A stretch of 34,044 nt of DNA, from contig NZ_LABY01000101.1 of the NCBI RefSeq assembly GCF_001043975.1, forward strand, positions 1-34,044. The letters are read 5' to 3'. The DNA is from Methylobacterium variabile (lineage in GTDB: Bacteria > Pseudomonadota > Alphaproteobacteria > Rhizobiales > Beijerinckiaceae). Below the pieces are notes generated by a model, which was not told the origin of the DNA, searched no databases, and saw nothing but the letters and a program-made list of their open reading frames with translations. This document shows, in pieces, positions 25,912-33,473 of this stretch. Made by a program: the position numbers and the translations under genes. Each line of letters begins with the position of its first letter. Within the stretch, counting starts at the first letter, position 1.

Positions 25912-26259
25912 ATGATCATCTGGTCCGGCTGGGGCGTGCTCAGCGCCCTCATCATCGTCCTTTCCTTCGTCGGCGGCGTGGTCCTCGACCTCCAGCTCAC
26001 CAAGGTCGGCGTCCCGGCGCCGACCGGGATCCTGCTGGCCTGGCTCGCCGGGGCCGCCCTGAACTGGGTCGTCGGCCAGCGCCTCAACGGGCAGCCGGGG
26101 CGGGAGCTGGTCGACGCCCGGACCGGGCAGCGCGTGGTCCTGGTCCCCAACCACACCCTGTTCTGGATCAAGATGCAGTACTACTCGGTGGTGATGCTGC
26201 TGCTCGGCGCCCTGGTGGCGGTCGCCACCTTGACCCGGGCGCCGCGGCCCCCGGTCTGA
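25912..26259 (+). CDS. Small conserved membrane protein of unknown function
   Basis: 115 residues. MIIWSGWGVLSALIIVLSFV is the first membrane helix, GILLAWLAGAALNWVVGQRL the second, and MQYYSVVMLLLGALVAVATL the third. Between them lies GRELVDARTGQRVVLVPNHT-LFWIKMQYY, a soluble loop. The pattern (MIIW-GWG at the start, GRxLVDxxTGQ, then HxLFxIxMQYW/Y) is a recurring but uncharacterised family in proteobacteria. ATG 25912 follows GGAGC. Followed 34 bases on by a lipoprotein gene, likely the same transcript. Confidence 0.75.
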   Translation: MIIWSGWGVLSALIIVLSFVGGVVLDLQLTKVGVPAPTGILLAWLAGAALNWVVGQRLNGQPGRELVDARTGQRVVLVPNHTLFWIKMQYYSVVMLLLGALVAVATLTRAPRPPV

Positions 26260-26293
26260 GACCCGCCGCGCGCGGGCGCCGGCCCGGCTTCGC

Positions 26294-26649
26294 ATGGCCC
26301 GGATCCCGCGCTCCCCGACGACGCTCCGCGCGGCCGCCCTTCTCGCCGCGGCGCTCCTCGCCGGGTGCGACCGCCCCGGCTTCGATGCGGCCGCGTGGGC
26401 GCGCGAGCGCGGCAACTACGACGGGCCGAGCCGGCGCGGCGCCCTGGTGGCCGCCCTGCCGGGCGCGGGCCTGCCCCCGGGATCGCGCGGGAGCGGGTCC
26501 GGGCGCTCCTCGGACCGCCGGATGCCGGGGGCGCGGACGAGGAGGTGTACTTCCTCGGCCGCAGCACGACCGGCCCGCACTTCGAGACCTACCGCATCGC
26601 CTACGACGGCGACGGACGGGCGGCGCGCCTGTCCGTGCGCCGGGACTGA
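26294..26649 (+). pseudogene. Small lipoprotein gene with an apparent single-base frameshift
   Basis: The first frame gives a clear lipoprotein signal, TLRAAALLAAALLAGCDRPG (lipobox LAGC), then RERGNYDGPSRRGALVAALP. Near 26480-26490 the sense passes to the next frame: IARERVRALLGPPDAGGADE, EEVYFLGRSTTGPHFETYRI and AARLSVRRD before TGA at 26649. One extra G in the CCCCCGGG run restores a continuous product of about 118 residues with LPPGIARERVRALLGPPD, as in SmpA/OmlA-like small outer-membrane lipoproteins. So it is either a base-call error, a recent inactivation or, less likely, a programmed shift. Confidence 0.65.
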
Positions 26650-26694
26650 CGCCGCATGCGGGACCCGCCCGAGAGCGTTCCCGGCCCTTCGACC

Positions 26695-27171
26695 TCAGAG
26701 GGTGAACACCGCGACCCAGACCCGCTGCCGGCCCGGGCCGGAGGGCGCGACCACGACCTTGTGGGCCCGGTGGCCTGCCACCAGCGCCTCGTCGCCGGCC
26801 GCGCCCTCCGGCAGGGCGGCGGGCCACCAGTCGAGGCCGCTGCCGAGGACGACGAGGCCCGGATCCACCCCCCGGGCGAGGCCGCCGGGAACGAGCCGGG
26901 CCGCGAAGGCCTCGGCCTCCGCCTCCGGGGCGTCGAGGCGCAGGCGCATCAGGCGGTCGATGCCCTGCTCGTCCGCCGCGCGCAGGTCGCTGCGGCCGGG
27001 CGGCAGCGCGGTGCCCAGGAACGCCTCGATCTCCGCGGTGGTCGCCGGGGACGCAGGATCGTGGGCCGCGAGCAGTCCGGCGGCCAGGAGCGCAACGGCC
27101 AGGAGCGCCACGATCAGGAGCGCCACGATCAGGAGCGCGGCGCCGCCGCGGCGCGCGGCCCCCGGGCTCAC
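26695..27171 (-). CDS. Hypothetical membrane-anchored protein
   Basis: 158 residues starting at a GTG (27171) that overlaps the upstream stop as GTGA. A short basic start (SPGAARRGG) leads into one long membrane helix ALLIVALLIVALLAVALLAA, encoded by 15-base tandem repeats. The rest is soluble: TTAEIEAFLGTALPPGRSDL, RLRLDAPEAEAEAFAARLVP, VVLGSGLDWWPAALPEGAAG, ending VWVAVFTL. Predicted inner-membrane anchor with a periplasmic domain. No family recognised. It is coupled to the exported protein upstream, so the two may work together. Confidence 0.6.
   Translation of the reverse strand: MSPGAARRGGAALLIVALLIVALLAVALLAAGLLAAHDPASPATTAEIEAFLGTALPPGRSDLRAADEQGIDRLMRLRLDAPEAEAEAFAARLVPGGLARGVDPGLVVLGSGLDWWPAALPEGAAGDEALVAGHRAHKVVVAPSGPGRQRVWVAVFTL
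27086..27138. repeat. 15-bp tandem repeat inside a membrane-helix coding region
   Basis: Units AGGAGCGCAACGGCC (27086-27100), AGGAGCGCCACGATC (27101-27115), the same again (27116-27130), then AGGAGCGC. Read on the minus strand each unit adds five hydrophobic residues (LLIVA, LLIVA, LLAVA). Copy number changes would lengthen or shorten the membrane helix without a frameshift. Confidence 0.85.
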
Positions 27172-27620
27172 CGGCCCGGACCCCGCAGGTAGGCCCGGAT
27201 CTGCCCGGCATAGGCGCGGGCGCCCCTCGCCTCCGGCCCGGGCCCGCGGGCGATCCGGTCGAGGGCCGCGAGCGCCGCGCGGCCGTGCCGCCGGCTGGCG
27301 AACAGGGCGAGCCCCTGCTCGGCGACGTTCACGTCGAGGTCCGTGAGGCCGGCGACGCAGGCGAGGTAGCCGACGGCGTTCTCGATCGCGCCCGCGTCGA
27401 GAGCGAGGCGCTCGACCGAGGCCTCGCCGGCGAGGGCGCGGGGATAGCGCCGGTCGAAATCCTCCGCGAGGGCGGCGCCGACCCGGGCGGTCGCCCGCAC
27501 CTCGGCGCAGCCCGGCAGCGGCAGCCCTGCGACGGGCGCCGCCGCGGACCGCGCCGCGCCGGCCGCCGTAGCGGCCAGGGCGGCACCGACGACGGCGGGG
27601 ATGAGGGTCCGGTTGCGAAT
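27168..27620 (-). CDS. Hypothetical exported protein, rare or uncertain start codon
   Basis: The conserved-looking body from GTG 27500 reads RATARVGAALAEDFDRRYPR, GAIENAVGYLACVAGLTDLD, VNVAEQGLALFASRRHGRAA and QIRAYLRGPGR. The same frame continues upstream into a convincing signal peptide (RNRTLIPAVVGAALAATAAG, then AARSAAAPVAG), yet no ATG, GTG or TTG precedes it. An ATT at 27620 lies 7 nt after AAGGGAG and would start exactly before RNRTL. So either the rare ATT start is used, a base is wrong, or the gene starts at GTG 27500 without a signal. About 150 residues in the long form; family unknown. Confidence 0.5.
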   Translation of the reverse strand: MRNRTLIPAVVGAALAATAAGAARSAAAPVAGLPLPGCAEVRATARVGAALAEDFDRRYPRALAGEASVERLALDAGAIENAVGYLACVAGLTDLDVNVAEQGLALFASRRHGRAALAALDRIARGPGPEARGARAYAGQIRAYLRGPGR

Positions 27621-27934
27621 CGCGAATCTCCCTTCGTCCGCGGACGGCCTGCCGCGTCCGGCACAGGTGGTGTCGGCCCCGGCATGGTAGCGCGCCGCGG
27701 TCCCGGCGGGAGGGGCGTTGCCGACGATGAGCCGAATCCGGCCGTCGCCGGCCCTGGACGAGCCGGCCGGCGCGGTTCAGGCTCGATCCCCCCGCATCCC
27801 GTGCCGGGCCCGGGCGGGGAGATCGAGGACGACGACGGATCGGCACGCCGCATGAGCGCGGCGTCGGACGCCGTCGCCGCCGGACGACCAGCCCGCCCTC
27901 CGCCAGACCGCGCCTCGCCAGACCGCCTCCCGCC
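27621..27934. other. Divergent intergenic region before the LysR gene
   Basis: About 310 bases, GC-rich throughout. It holds a direct repeat CGCCAGACCGC near 27900-27925, just before the LysR start. No promoter or gene can be supported. Confidence 0.35.
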
Positions 27935-28864
27935 ATGTCCTCCCCAACCCTGAAGCAGATCCGCTTCTTCGTCGCCGCGGTGGATTGGGGCAGCCTGTCC
28001 CGGGCGGCCGCGCACCTGAACGTCGCGCAGCCGGCCCTGAGCCAGCAGATCGCGCAGCTCGAAGCCACGCTGCGCAACGAGCTCCTCAGCCGGACGGCCC
28101 GGGGCGTGCGCCCGACCGAGGCGGGCCAGCGGTTCTACCGCCATGCCCGCACGATCCTGCGGCAGGTGGACGGGGCGGTCTCCGATCTCACCGGGCCGGG
28201 CGAGGTCATCGGGCGGGTGGCGATCGGCCTGCCGACGAGCGTCGCCACCATCCTGGCGCATCCCCTGCTGAGCACGATCCTCCGGGACTATCCGGGCATC
28301 CGGCCGGAGCTGTTCGAGAGCCTGTCCGGCTACCTGCACGAGCTGATTGCCCAGCGCCGGCTCGAGCTGGCGATCCTGTACCGCGACCGCTCCGGCCCCG
28401 GGCTCACCGTGCAGCCGATCCTGCGCGAGGAGCTTTTCCTGGTAACGAAGACCGGCACGCCGTCCGGCACCATCACCATGCGGGAGGTGTCGCGGTTGCC
28501 CCTGATCCTGCCGAGCGCGACGCACACGCTGCGCACGATGGTGGAGGCGGCCTTCGCCCGCGAGGGCCTCGCCCTCAACGTGATCGCGGACGTCGACAGC
28601 CTGCCCACCATGCGCAAGATGGCCGCCGCGGGCCTCGCCGCCGCCATCCTGCCGATCTCGGGCCTGTCGGGGATCGACGAGGCCGAGCGCCCGGCGATGC
28701 TCCGCATCGTCGCGCCGACCATCACCCGCCCCCTCGGGCTGTGCTACGCGGCCGACCAGCCCCTCGCCGGTCCCGCCGCGCTGGTGGCCGACCTGATGGT
28801 CGCGGAGGTGCGCCGGCTCGTCGAGTGCGGCGCCTGGGGGAACGCGGTCCTGATCGAACCCTGA
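27935..28864 (+). CDS. LysR-type transcriptional regulator
   Basis: 309 residues. N-terminal helix-turn-helix: LKQIRFFVAAVDWGSLSRAA, HLNVAQPALSQQIAQLEATL, RTARGVRPTEAGQRFYRHAR. Effector-binding domain from about residue 90: GRVAIGLPTSVATILAHPLL, ELAILYRDRSGPGLTVQPIL, ELFLVTKTG and VIADVDSLPTMRKMAAAGLA. The DSLPT-x(3)-AAGLA segment resembles the Nac/Cbl-like and aromatic or organic-acid subgroup. ATG 27935 starts the fold directly. It precedes a co-directional operon for CoA-dependent acid breakdown, whose intergenic gap holds a T-N11-A box; it is the likely activator of that operon, with the acid or its CoA ester as inducer (inference). Confidence 0.92.
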   Translation: MSSPTLKQIRFFVAAVDWGSLSRAAAHLNVAQPALSQQIAQLEATLRNELLSRTARGVRPTEAGQRFYRHARTILRQVDGAVSDLTGPGEVIGRVAIGLPTSVATILAHPLLSTILRDYPGIRPELFESLSGYLHELIAQRRLELAILYRDRSGPGLTVQPILREELFLVTKTGTPSGTITMREVSRLPLILPSATHTLRTMVEAAFAREGLALNVIADVDSLPTMRKMAAAGLAAAILPISGLSGIDEAERPAMLRIVAPTITRPLGLCYAADQPLAGPAALVADLMVAEVRRLVECGAWGNAVLIEP

Positions 28865-28876
28865 CCTGTGCCCCGG

Positions 28877-28912
28877 CTATAGGATTTCCCGATAGCCACC
28901 ACGGAAAATCCT
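28877..28912 (+). promoter_or_regulatory. LysR-type binding site before the CoA-transferase operon
   Basis: CTAT (28877-28880), 11 bases, ATAG (28892-28895) is a perfect T-N11-A LysR box with dyad symmetry. It overlaps a second inverted repeat AGGATTT (28881-28887) / AAATCCT (28906-28912). It lies 12 bases after the LysR stop and about 100 before the operon's first start. No clear -35/-10 pair was found downstream. Confidence 0.6.
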
Positions 28913-28980
28913 TCTCGATCACCGCTCCTCCCTCGGCCAGGATACCCACCAAGCAATCAGGACGTGCAGGGGGAGGCACG

Positions 28981-29037
28981 ATGGCCCGCAGGATGCGCCT
29001 TGGGGCCCAGGCCGTCATCGGTCGGGGCTGCCCGTGA
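28981..29037 (+). CDS. 18-residue leader peptide coupled to the CoA-transferase gene
   Basis: ATG 28981 follows a strong ribosome-binding site (GGGGGAGG) and encodes MARRMRLGAQAVIGRGCP. Its TGA overlaps the GTG start of the next gene as GTGA. The GTG itself has no good site of its own (GGTCGGGG at best), so ribosomes probably reach it by finishing this short frame. It carries no run of regulatory codons that would suggest attenuation. It could instead be a relic of a longer N-terminus. Confidence 0.4.
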   Translation: MARRMRLGAQAVIGRGCP

Positions 29038-30215
29038 GCACGACGGCGTCCCCGGCGGCCGACGGGCCGCTCTCCGGCATCCGGGTGCTCGACCTGTCGC
29101 GCCTCGTCGCCGGCAACATGCTGAGCCTGCAGCTGGCCGATTTCGGCGCCGACGTGATCAAGCTCGAACCCGACCGGGGCGACCCGCTCCGGCACTGGCA
29201 GGAGAACGGCATCCCGGCCTGGTGGAAGGTCTACAGCCGCAACAAGCGCTCGATCCGCCTCGACCTCAAGACCCCGGAGGGCAAGGCGTCCTTGCGCCGG
29301 CTGGTGCCGACGGCCCAGGTTCTGATCGAGGGGTTCCGGCCCGGCGTCATGGAGGCCGCGGGCTTCTCCCCCGACACCCTGCTCGGGCTCAACCCGAAGC
29401 TCGTGGTCGTGCGCATCAGCGGCTTCGGGCAGACCGGCCCTTACGCCCAGCGCCCGGGCTTCGGTTCCCTCATCGAGGCGATGAGCGGTTTTGCGGCCAA
29501 GAACGGCTTCGCCGACAAGCCGCCGGCCCTGCCGAACCTGGCGCTCGCCGACATGGTGGCGGGCCTGTCGGGGGCCTTCGCGACGCTCGCGGCCCTGCGG
29601 GTCGCCGAGCGGCCGGACGGCGCCGGCCAGGTGGTCGACCTGTCGCTGCTGGAGCCCCTGCACGCCACGCTGGGGCCGGACGCCGCCATCCACCGGCTGA
29701 CCGGCCGCTCGCCCTCGCGCATCGGCAACCGCGTGAGCATCACCGCGCCCCGGAACGTCTACCGGACCCGGGACGGCGAGTGGCTCGCCCTGTCGGCCTC
29801 GACCCAGGACATGGCCGCCCGGCTGTTCCGCGCCATCGGCCGGCCCGACATGGTCGACGACCCGCGCTTCGCCACCAACTCCGCCCGGCTCGACAACGTC
29901 GACGCGGTCGACGCGATCGTCGGCGGCTTCATCGCCGCGCGCGACCTCGCCGACAACCTCGCCTATTTCGAGCAGGCGGAGGTGACGGTCGGCCCGGTCT
30001 ACGATCCGGCGGGCTTCGCCCTCGACCCGCACGTGCAGGGCCGGGGCGTGCTCGTCGAGGTCGAGGATCCGGAGCTCGGCCCGGTGCCGATGCACGCGCC
30101 GTTCCCGCGGCTGTCGCGCACGCCGGGGCGGATCCGGCGCTTGGCGCCGACCCTCGGACAGGACGAGGCCGCCATCGCGGCCGAGCTCGGCGAGGCGGGG
30201 GAGGGCGGGCGATGA
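29034..30215 (+). CDS. CaiB/BaiF (class III) CoA-transferase
   Basis: 393 residues. LSGIRVLDLSRLVAGNMLSL, DVIKLEPDRGDPLRHW, RNKRSIRLDLKTPEGK, LIEGFRPGVMEAAGF and VVVRISGFGQTGPYAQRPGF are family landmarks. The catalytic Asp is D173 in LALADMVAGL, which forms the mixed-anhydride/thioester intermediate. It moves CoA from an acyl-CoA (often succinyl-CoA) to a carboxylic acid. GTG 29034 is the only sensible start before LSGIRVLDL. It overlaps the following lyase gene by ATGA. In this operon it would activate the acid imported by the TRAP receptor system; acid identity unknown. Confidence 0.92.
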   Translation: MSTTASPAADGPLSGIRVLDLSRLVAGNMLSLQLADFGADVIKLEPDRGDPLRHWQENGIPAWWKVYSRNKRSIRLDLKTPEGKASLRRLVPTAQVLIEGFRPGVMEAAGFSPDTLLGLNPKLVVVRISGFGQTGPYAQRPGFGSLIEAMSGFAAKNGFADKPPALPNLALADMVAGLSGAFATLAALRVAERPDGAGQVVDLSLLEPLHATLGPDAAIHRLTGRSPSRIGNRVSITAPRNVYRTRDGEWLALSASTQDMAARLFRAIGRPDMVDDPRFATNSARLDNVDAVDAIVGGFIAARDLADNLAYFEQAEVTVGPVYDPAGFALDPHVQGRGVLVEVEDPELGPVPMHAPFPRLSRTPGRIRRLAPTLGQDEAAIAAELGEAGEGGR

Positions 30216-31096
30216 GGCTGCGCTCCCTGCTGTTCGCCCCGGCCGACGCCCCGCGCAAGGTCGAGAAGGCGGTCGCGTCCGCTGCCGACGGCGTCATCCT
30301 CGATCTCGAGGACAGCGTCGCGCCGGCCGCCAAGGCGGCCGCGCGCGCCGAGGCCGCGGCGGCCCTGCGCGCCCGGCCCGACCACCTGATCGTGCGCATC
30401 AACCCCCGCGGCACGCCCTGGTACCTCGACGACCTCGCCGCCCTCGTCCCAGCCCGGCCCGCCGCGATCCTGCTGCCGAAATGTACCGGGCCGGCGGACC
30501 TGCTGACCCTGTCGGCCCAGATCGACGTCCTCGAGGCGGCGGGCGGCCTGCCGGCCGGGAGCGTCGCCGTGCTGCTGCTGGCGACCGAGACCGCGGCCTC
30601 GCTGCGGGACATGGACTATGCCGGCGTGTCGCCGCGCCTGCGCGCCCTGTGCTTCGGGGCCGAGGACCTGTCGGCCGACCTCGGCATCGCGCCGCGGCGC
30701 GGCGACGGCAGCCTCGCGGCCCCGGTCGCCGCGGCCCGCGGCCGCCTCCTGATCGCGGCCGCCGCCGCGGGCGTCGCGGCGGTCGACACGCCGTTCCCCG
30801 ATCCCCGCGACCCCGCCGGCCTGCGGGCCGAGACGGAGGCGGCGGCCGTGGACGGGTTCTCCGGCAAGCTCTGCATCCATCCCGGGCAGCTCGAGGCGGT
30901 CACGGCCGCGTTCACGCCGCCGCCGGAGCGCGTCGCTTGGGCGCGGGAGGTCGTGCGGCTCCTGGAGGGGGGCGGGGCGGGCGTCGCGGTCCTCGACGGC
31001 CGGATGATCGACATCGCCCACCTGAAGCTCGCCCGCCGCGTGCTCGCGATGGCGCCCGACGACGGCGAGCCCGCGGCCCGAGGAGCCCGATCATGA
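30212..31096 (+). CDS. HpcH/HpaI-CitE-family lyase (malyl/citramalyl-CoA lyase-like)
   Basis: 294 residues forming a TIM barrel. RSLLFAPADAPRKVEKA, DGVILDLEDSVAPAAKAAAR (Asp/Glu metal site), LIVRINPRGTPWYLDDL, ILLPKCTGPADL, LLLATETAASL, LCFGAEDLSADLG and GFSGKLCIHPGQLEAV are the CitE-like signatures. Such enzymes split 3-hydroxy-acyl-CoA or citryl/malyl-type thioesters into acetyl-CoA (or another acyl-CoA) and a 2-oxoacid. ATG 30212 overlaps the CoA-transferase stop by ATGA and its own stop overlaps the dehydrogenase start in the same way. Paired with a CoA-transferase it points to CoA activation followed by C-C cleavage of a hydroxy acid. Confidence 0.9.
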   Translation: MRLRSLLFAPADAPRKVEKAVASAADGVILDLEDSVAPAAKAAARAEAAAALRARPDHLIVRINPRGTPWYLDDLAALVPARPAAILLPKCTGPADLLTLSAQIDVLEAAGGLPAGSVAVLLLATETAASLRDMDYAGVSPRLRALCFGAEDLSADLGIAPRRGDGSLAAPVAAARGRLLIAAAAAGVAAVDTPFPDPRDPAGLRAETEAAAVDGFSGKLCIHPGQLEAVTAAFTPPPERVAWAREVVRLLEGGGAGVAVLDGRMIDIAHLKLARRVLAMAPDDGEPAARGARS

Positions 31097-32202
31097 TGCG
31101 CCTTCCCACCAGCAGCCGCGCCGCCGTGGTGCGGGCGTTCAAGGCTCCGGTCTGCATCGAGGAGGTGCCGATCCCCCGGGAGCTGGAGCCCGGCACGATG
31201 CTCACCCGGATCGAGACCTGCTCGATCTGCGGCACCGACGTCCATCTCTGGCAGGGCTCGCTCGCCCTCAAGGTCGACCTGCCGGTCATCATCGGCCACG
31301 AGATGGTCGGCCGGATCGTCGCCATGGGGGCCGGCACGGACCGCGATTCCGTCGGCCAGCCGCTGCGGGTCGGCGACCGCATCACCTGGACCCACACGGC
31401 CTGCGGGCGCTGCTACTTCTGCACGGTCGCCCGCGAGCCGACCCTGTGCCAGTACAGCCGCAAGTACATGTACGAGCGGATGGACGTCGCGCCCTACCTG
31501 CTCGGCGGGTTCTCGGAATACGGCTACGTGCTGCCCGATTCCGGCCGGGTGAAGGTGCCCGACAGCGTGCCGAACGAGCTTGCCAGCATGGCGAGCTGCG
31601 CCTTCCGCTCGGTGATGAACGCGTTCGACGTCCTCGGGCGCATCGATCCGACCGATACCGTGGTGATCCAGGGGGCGGGCCCGCTCGGGCTCCTCGCCAC
31701 GGCGGTGGCCAAGATCTCCGGCGCGCGCCGGGTCGTCACCCTCGGCGCGCCCGCGCCCCGGCTGGCGCTCGCCCGGGACTTCGGCGCCGACGAGGTGATC
31801 TCGATCGAGGAGACGAGCCACGCCGAGCGCCTCGACCAGGTCCGGGCGCTCACCGACGGGCGCGGCGCCGACGTGGTGATGGAGTTCACCGGCCATCCGG
31901 CCGCCTTCGGCGAGGGGCTCGACCTCGCCCGCCGCGGCGCCGCTTACGTCGTGGTCGGGCAGCTCGGCCAGGGCACCACGACGATCGCGCCCTCGGCGAT
32001 CGTCGCCAAGAACCTCCGGGTGCTCGGGTCGTTCTCGGGCCAGGCCAAGGCCTACTGGAAGGCGCTGGACTTCGTCGCCAAGCACCGGCACGAGGTGCCG
32101 TTCGAGCGGATGGTGACCAACCGCTACGCCCTCGACGACGTCAACACGGCGCTCACCCGGATGAAGAACTTCGAGGAGATCAAGCCGATCATCGCGCTGT
32201 GA
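31093..32202 (+). CDS. Zinc-dependent medium-chain alcohol dehydrogenase
   Basis: 369 residues. Catalytic zinc site C46 (CSICGTD) with H69-E70 (GHEMVG); structural zinc Cys at 104, 107, 110 and 119 (CGRCYFC then C). NAD loop VIQGAGPLGLLATAVAKISG; the acidic residue that selects NAD is not obvious after VTLGAPAPR, so NADP is possible. The C-terminus ends FERMVTNRYALDDVNTALTR. Close in pattern to threonine/sorbitol dehydrogenase-type enzymes. ATG 31093 overlaps the lyase stop (ATGA), GAGGAG upstream. In this operon it probably oxidises an alcohol form of the acid or reduces a cleavage product; the actual substrate cannot be read. Confidence 0.9.
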   Translation: MMRLPTSSRAAVVRAFKAPVCIEEVPIPRELEPGTMLTRIETCSICGTDVHLWQGSLALKVDLPVIIGHEMVGRIVAMGAGTDRDSVGQPLRVGDRITWTHTACGRCYFCTVAREPTLCQYSRKYMYERMDVAPYLLGGFSEYGYVLPDSGRVKVPDSVPNELASMASCAFRSVMNAFDVLGRIDPTDTVVIQGAGPLGLLATAVAKISGARRVVTLGAPAPRLALARDFGADEVISIEETSHAERLDQVRALTDGRGADVVMEFTGHPAAFGEGLDLARRGAAYVVVGQLGQGTTTIAPSAIVAKNLRVLGSFSGQAKAYWKALDFVAKHRHEVPFERMVTNRYALDDVNTALTRMKNFEEIKPIIAL

Positions 32203-32208
32203 GAAGGC

Positions 32209-32228
32209 TCATCGGTACTCTCCGATGA
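32209..32228 (+). terminator. Hairpin after the dehydrogenase gene
   Basis: TCATCGG (32209-32215), loop TACTCT, CCGATGA (32222-32228), 7 bases after the stop, followed by CCCTTCTTCC without a true T-run. Likely a weak terminator or message-end structure between the enzyme operon and the TRAP receptor gene. Confidence 0.45.
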
Positions 32229-32270
32229 CCCTTCTTCCGTGACCGCGCCGATAGGCATGCCCACCGAGTC

Positions 32271-32307
32271 ACAATTCCGGGGCCGCGCAGCGGAGCCCGG
32301 AATGACG
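32271..32307. repeat. Intergenic palindromic repeat of a dispersed type
   Basis: ATTCCGGG (32274-32281) and CCCGGAAT (32296-32303) enclose GCCGCGCAGCGGAG, itself partly self-complementary (GGCCGCG/CGGAGCC). The ATTCCGGGGCCGCG-x-AGCGGAGCCCGGAAT pattern resembles a palindromic element scattered between genes in Methylobacterium and related Hyphomicrobiales. It lies in the leader of the TRAP receptor gene. Confidence 0.6.
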
Positions 32308-32406
32308 ATGGAGCTGGGACCGCAGGTTTCCGGACGGACAGAACCAGAAGCAAGAAAACACCCCCGCGGCCCGGCCGCCAACGACAAACGACTGTCAGGA
32401 GGAACG

Positions 32407-33432
32407 ATGTCGAGCGCCCCTCTCTCGCGCCGTGCCGTGGTCGCCGGCACGCTCAGCGCCGGCCTGATCGGCGCCGGCCTCCCGCTGCGCCACGCCCGCG
32501 CGGCCGAGTACGTCCTCAAGCTCGGCACCGACGTGCCCGACACCCACCCGATCAACATCCACGCCCGCAAGGCCGCGGACGCCATCCGCGAGCAGACCAA
32601 CGGGCGGGTCGACCTCCAGATCTTCGCCAACAACCAGCTCGGCGGCCAGAGCGACATGCTCTCGCAGCTGCGCTCCGGCGCGCTCGAATGCTTCGCCCTC
32701 TCGGGCGTGAACGTGCTCTCGACGATCATCCCGACCTCGTCGATCTACGGCCTCGGCTTCGCCTTCCCGGATTACGACGCGGTCTGGCGCGGCATGGACG
32801 GGCCGTTCGGCCAGCACCTGCGCGGCCAGATCGAGAAGGCCGGCTTCGTCGTCATGGAGAAGATCTGGGACAACGGCTTCCGGCAGATCACCAACAGCGT
32901 GCGGCCGATCAAGGAGCCGAAGGACCTTCAGGGACTGAAGATCCGTGTTCCGGTCAGCGCGCTGTGGACCTCGCTGTTCCGCTCGCTCGGTGCCGCCCCG
33001 ACCAGCCTCAACTTCGCCGAGGTCTATTCCGCGTTGCAGACGAAGGTCGTCGACGGGCAGGAGAATCCGCCGGTGATCATCAATACCGCCAAGATCTACG
33101 AGGTGCAGAAGTACTGCTCGGTGACGAACCACATGTGGGACGGCTGGTGGTTCCTGATCAACCGCCGCGCCTGGAACCAGCTGCCGGCCGAGCTGAAGGA
33201 CGTCTTCGCCCGCAACGTCGATGCCGCCTGCCTGGAGGAGCGCAAGGACGTGGCCCGGCTCAACGCCTCCCTGCGCGAGGAGCTGGTCGCGAAGGGGCTT
33301 GCCTTCAACGACGTCGACACCGCACCCTTCAAGGACGAGCTGCGCAAGAGCGGCTTCTACGCGGAATGGCGCAAGAAGTTCGGCGACGAGGCCATGGGCC
33401 TGCTCGAGGCCGCGGCCGGCAAGCTCGGCTGA
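32407..33432 (+). CDS. TRAP transporter solute-binding protein (DctP family)
   Basis: 341 residues. The N-terminus SRRAVVAGTLSAGLIGAGLP with a twin-Arg (8-9) and cleavage near ARA-AEY suggests Tat export. The mature protein starts YVLKLGTDVPDTHPINIHAR; NNQLGGQSDMLSQLRSGALE, GLKIRVPVSALWTSLFRSLG (with the carboxylate-binding Arg of the family), LNFAEVYSALQTKVVDGQEN and MWDGWWFLINRRAW are DctP landmarks. It captures an organic acid, usually a carboxylate, in the periplasm for a DctQ/DctM permease. No permease gene is in the window; it may lie downstream. ATG 32407 has AGGAGG 5 nt upstream. Together with the CoA-transferase and lyase it suggests uptake of the operon's substrate. Confidence 0.92.
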   Translation: MSSAPLSRRAVVAGTLSAGLIGAGLPLRHARAAEYVLKLGTDVPDTHPINIHARKAADAIREQTNGRVDLQIFANNQLGGQSDMLSQLRSGALECFALSGVNVLSTIIPTSSIYGLGFAFPDYDAVWRGMDGPFGQHLRGQIEKAGFVVMEKIWDNGFRQITNSVRPIKEPKDLQGLKIRVPVSALWTSLFRSLGAAPTSLNFAEVYSALQTKVVDGQENPPVIINTAKIYEVQKYCSVTNHMWDGWWFLINRRAWNQLPAELKDVFARNVDAACLEERKDVARLNASLREELVAKGLAFNDVDTAPFKDELRKSGFYAEWRKKFGDEAMGLLEAAAGKLG

Positions 33433-33473
33433 CGCCGCTCCAAGCCGGCACCAACGACGAACGGGAGGATGGC

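Noticed and set aside
25764..26705. 313-codon plus-strand frame over the small membrane protein
   Set aside because: Low-complexity Arg/Ala/Pro product without ribosome-binding site; the membrane protein and lipoprotein frames explain the region.
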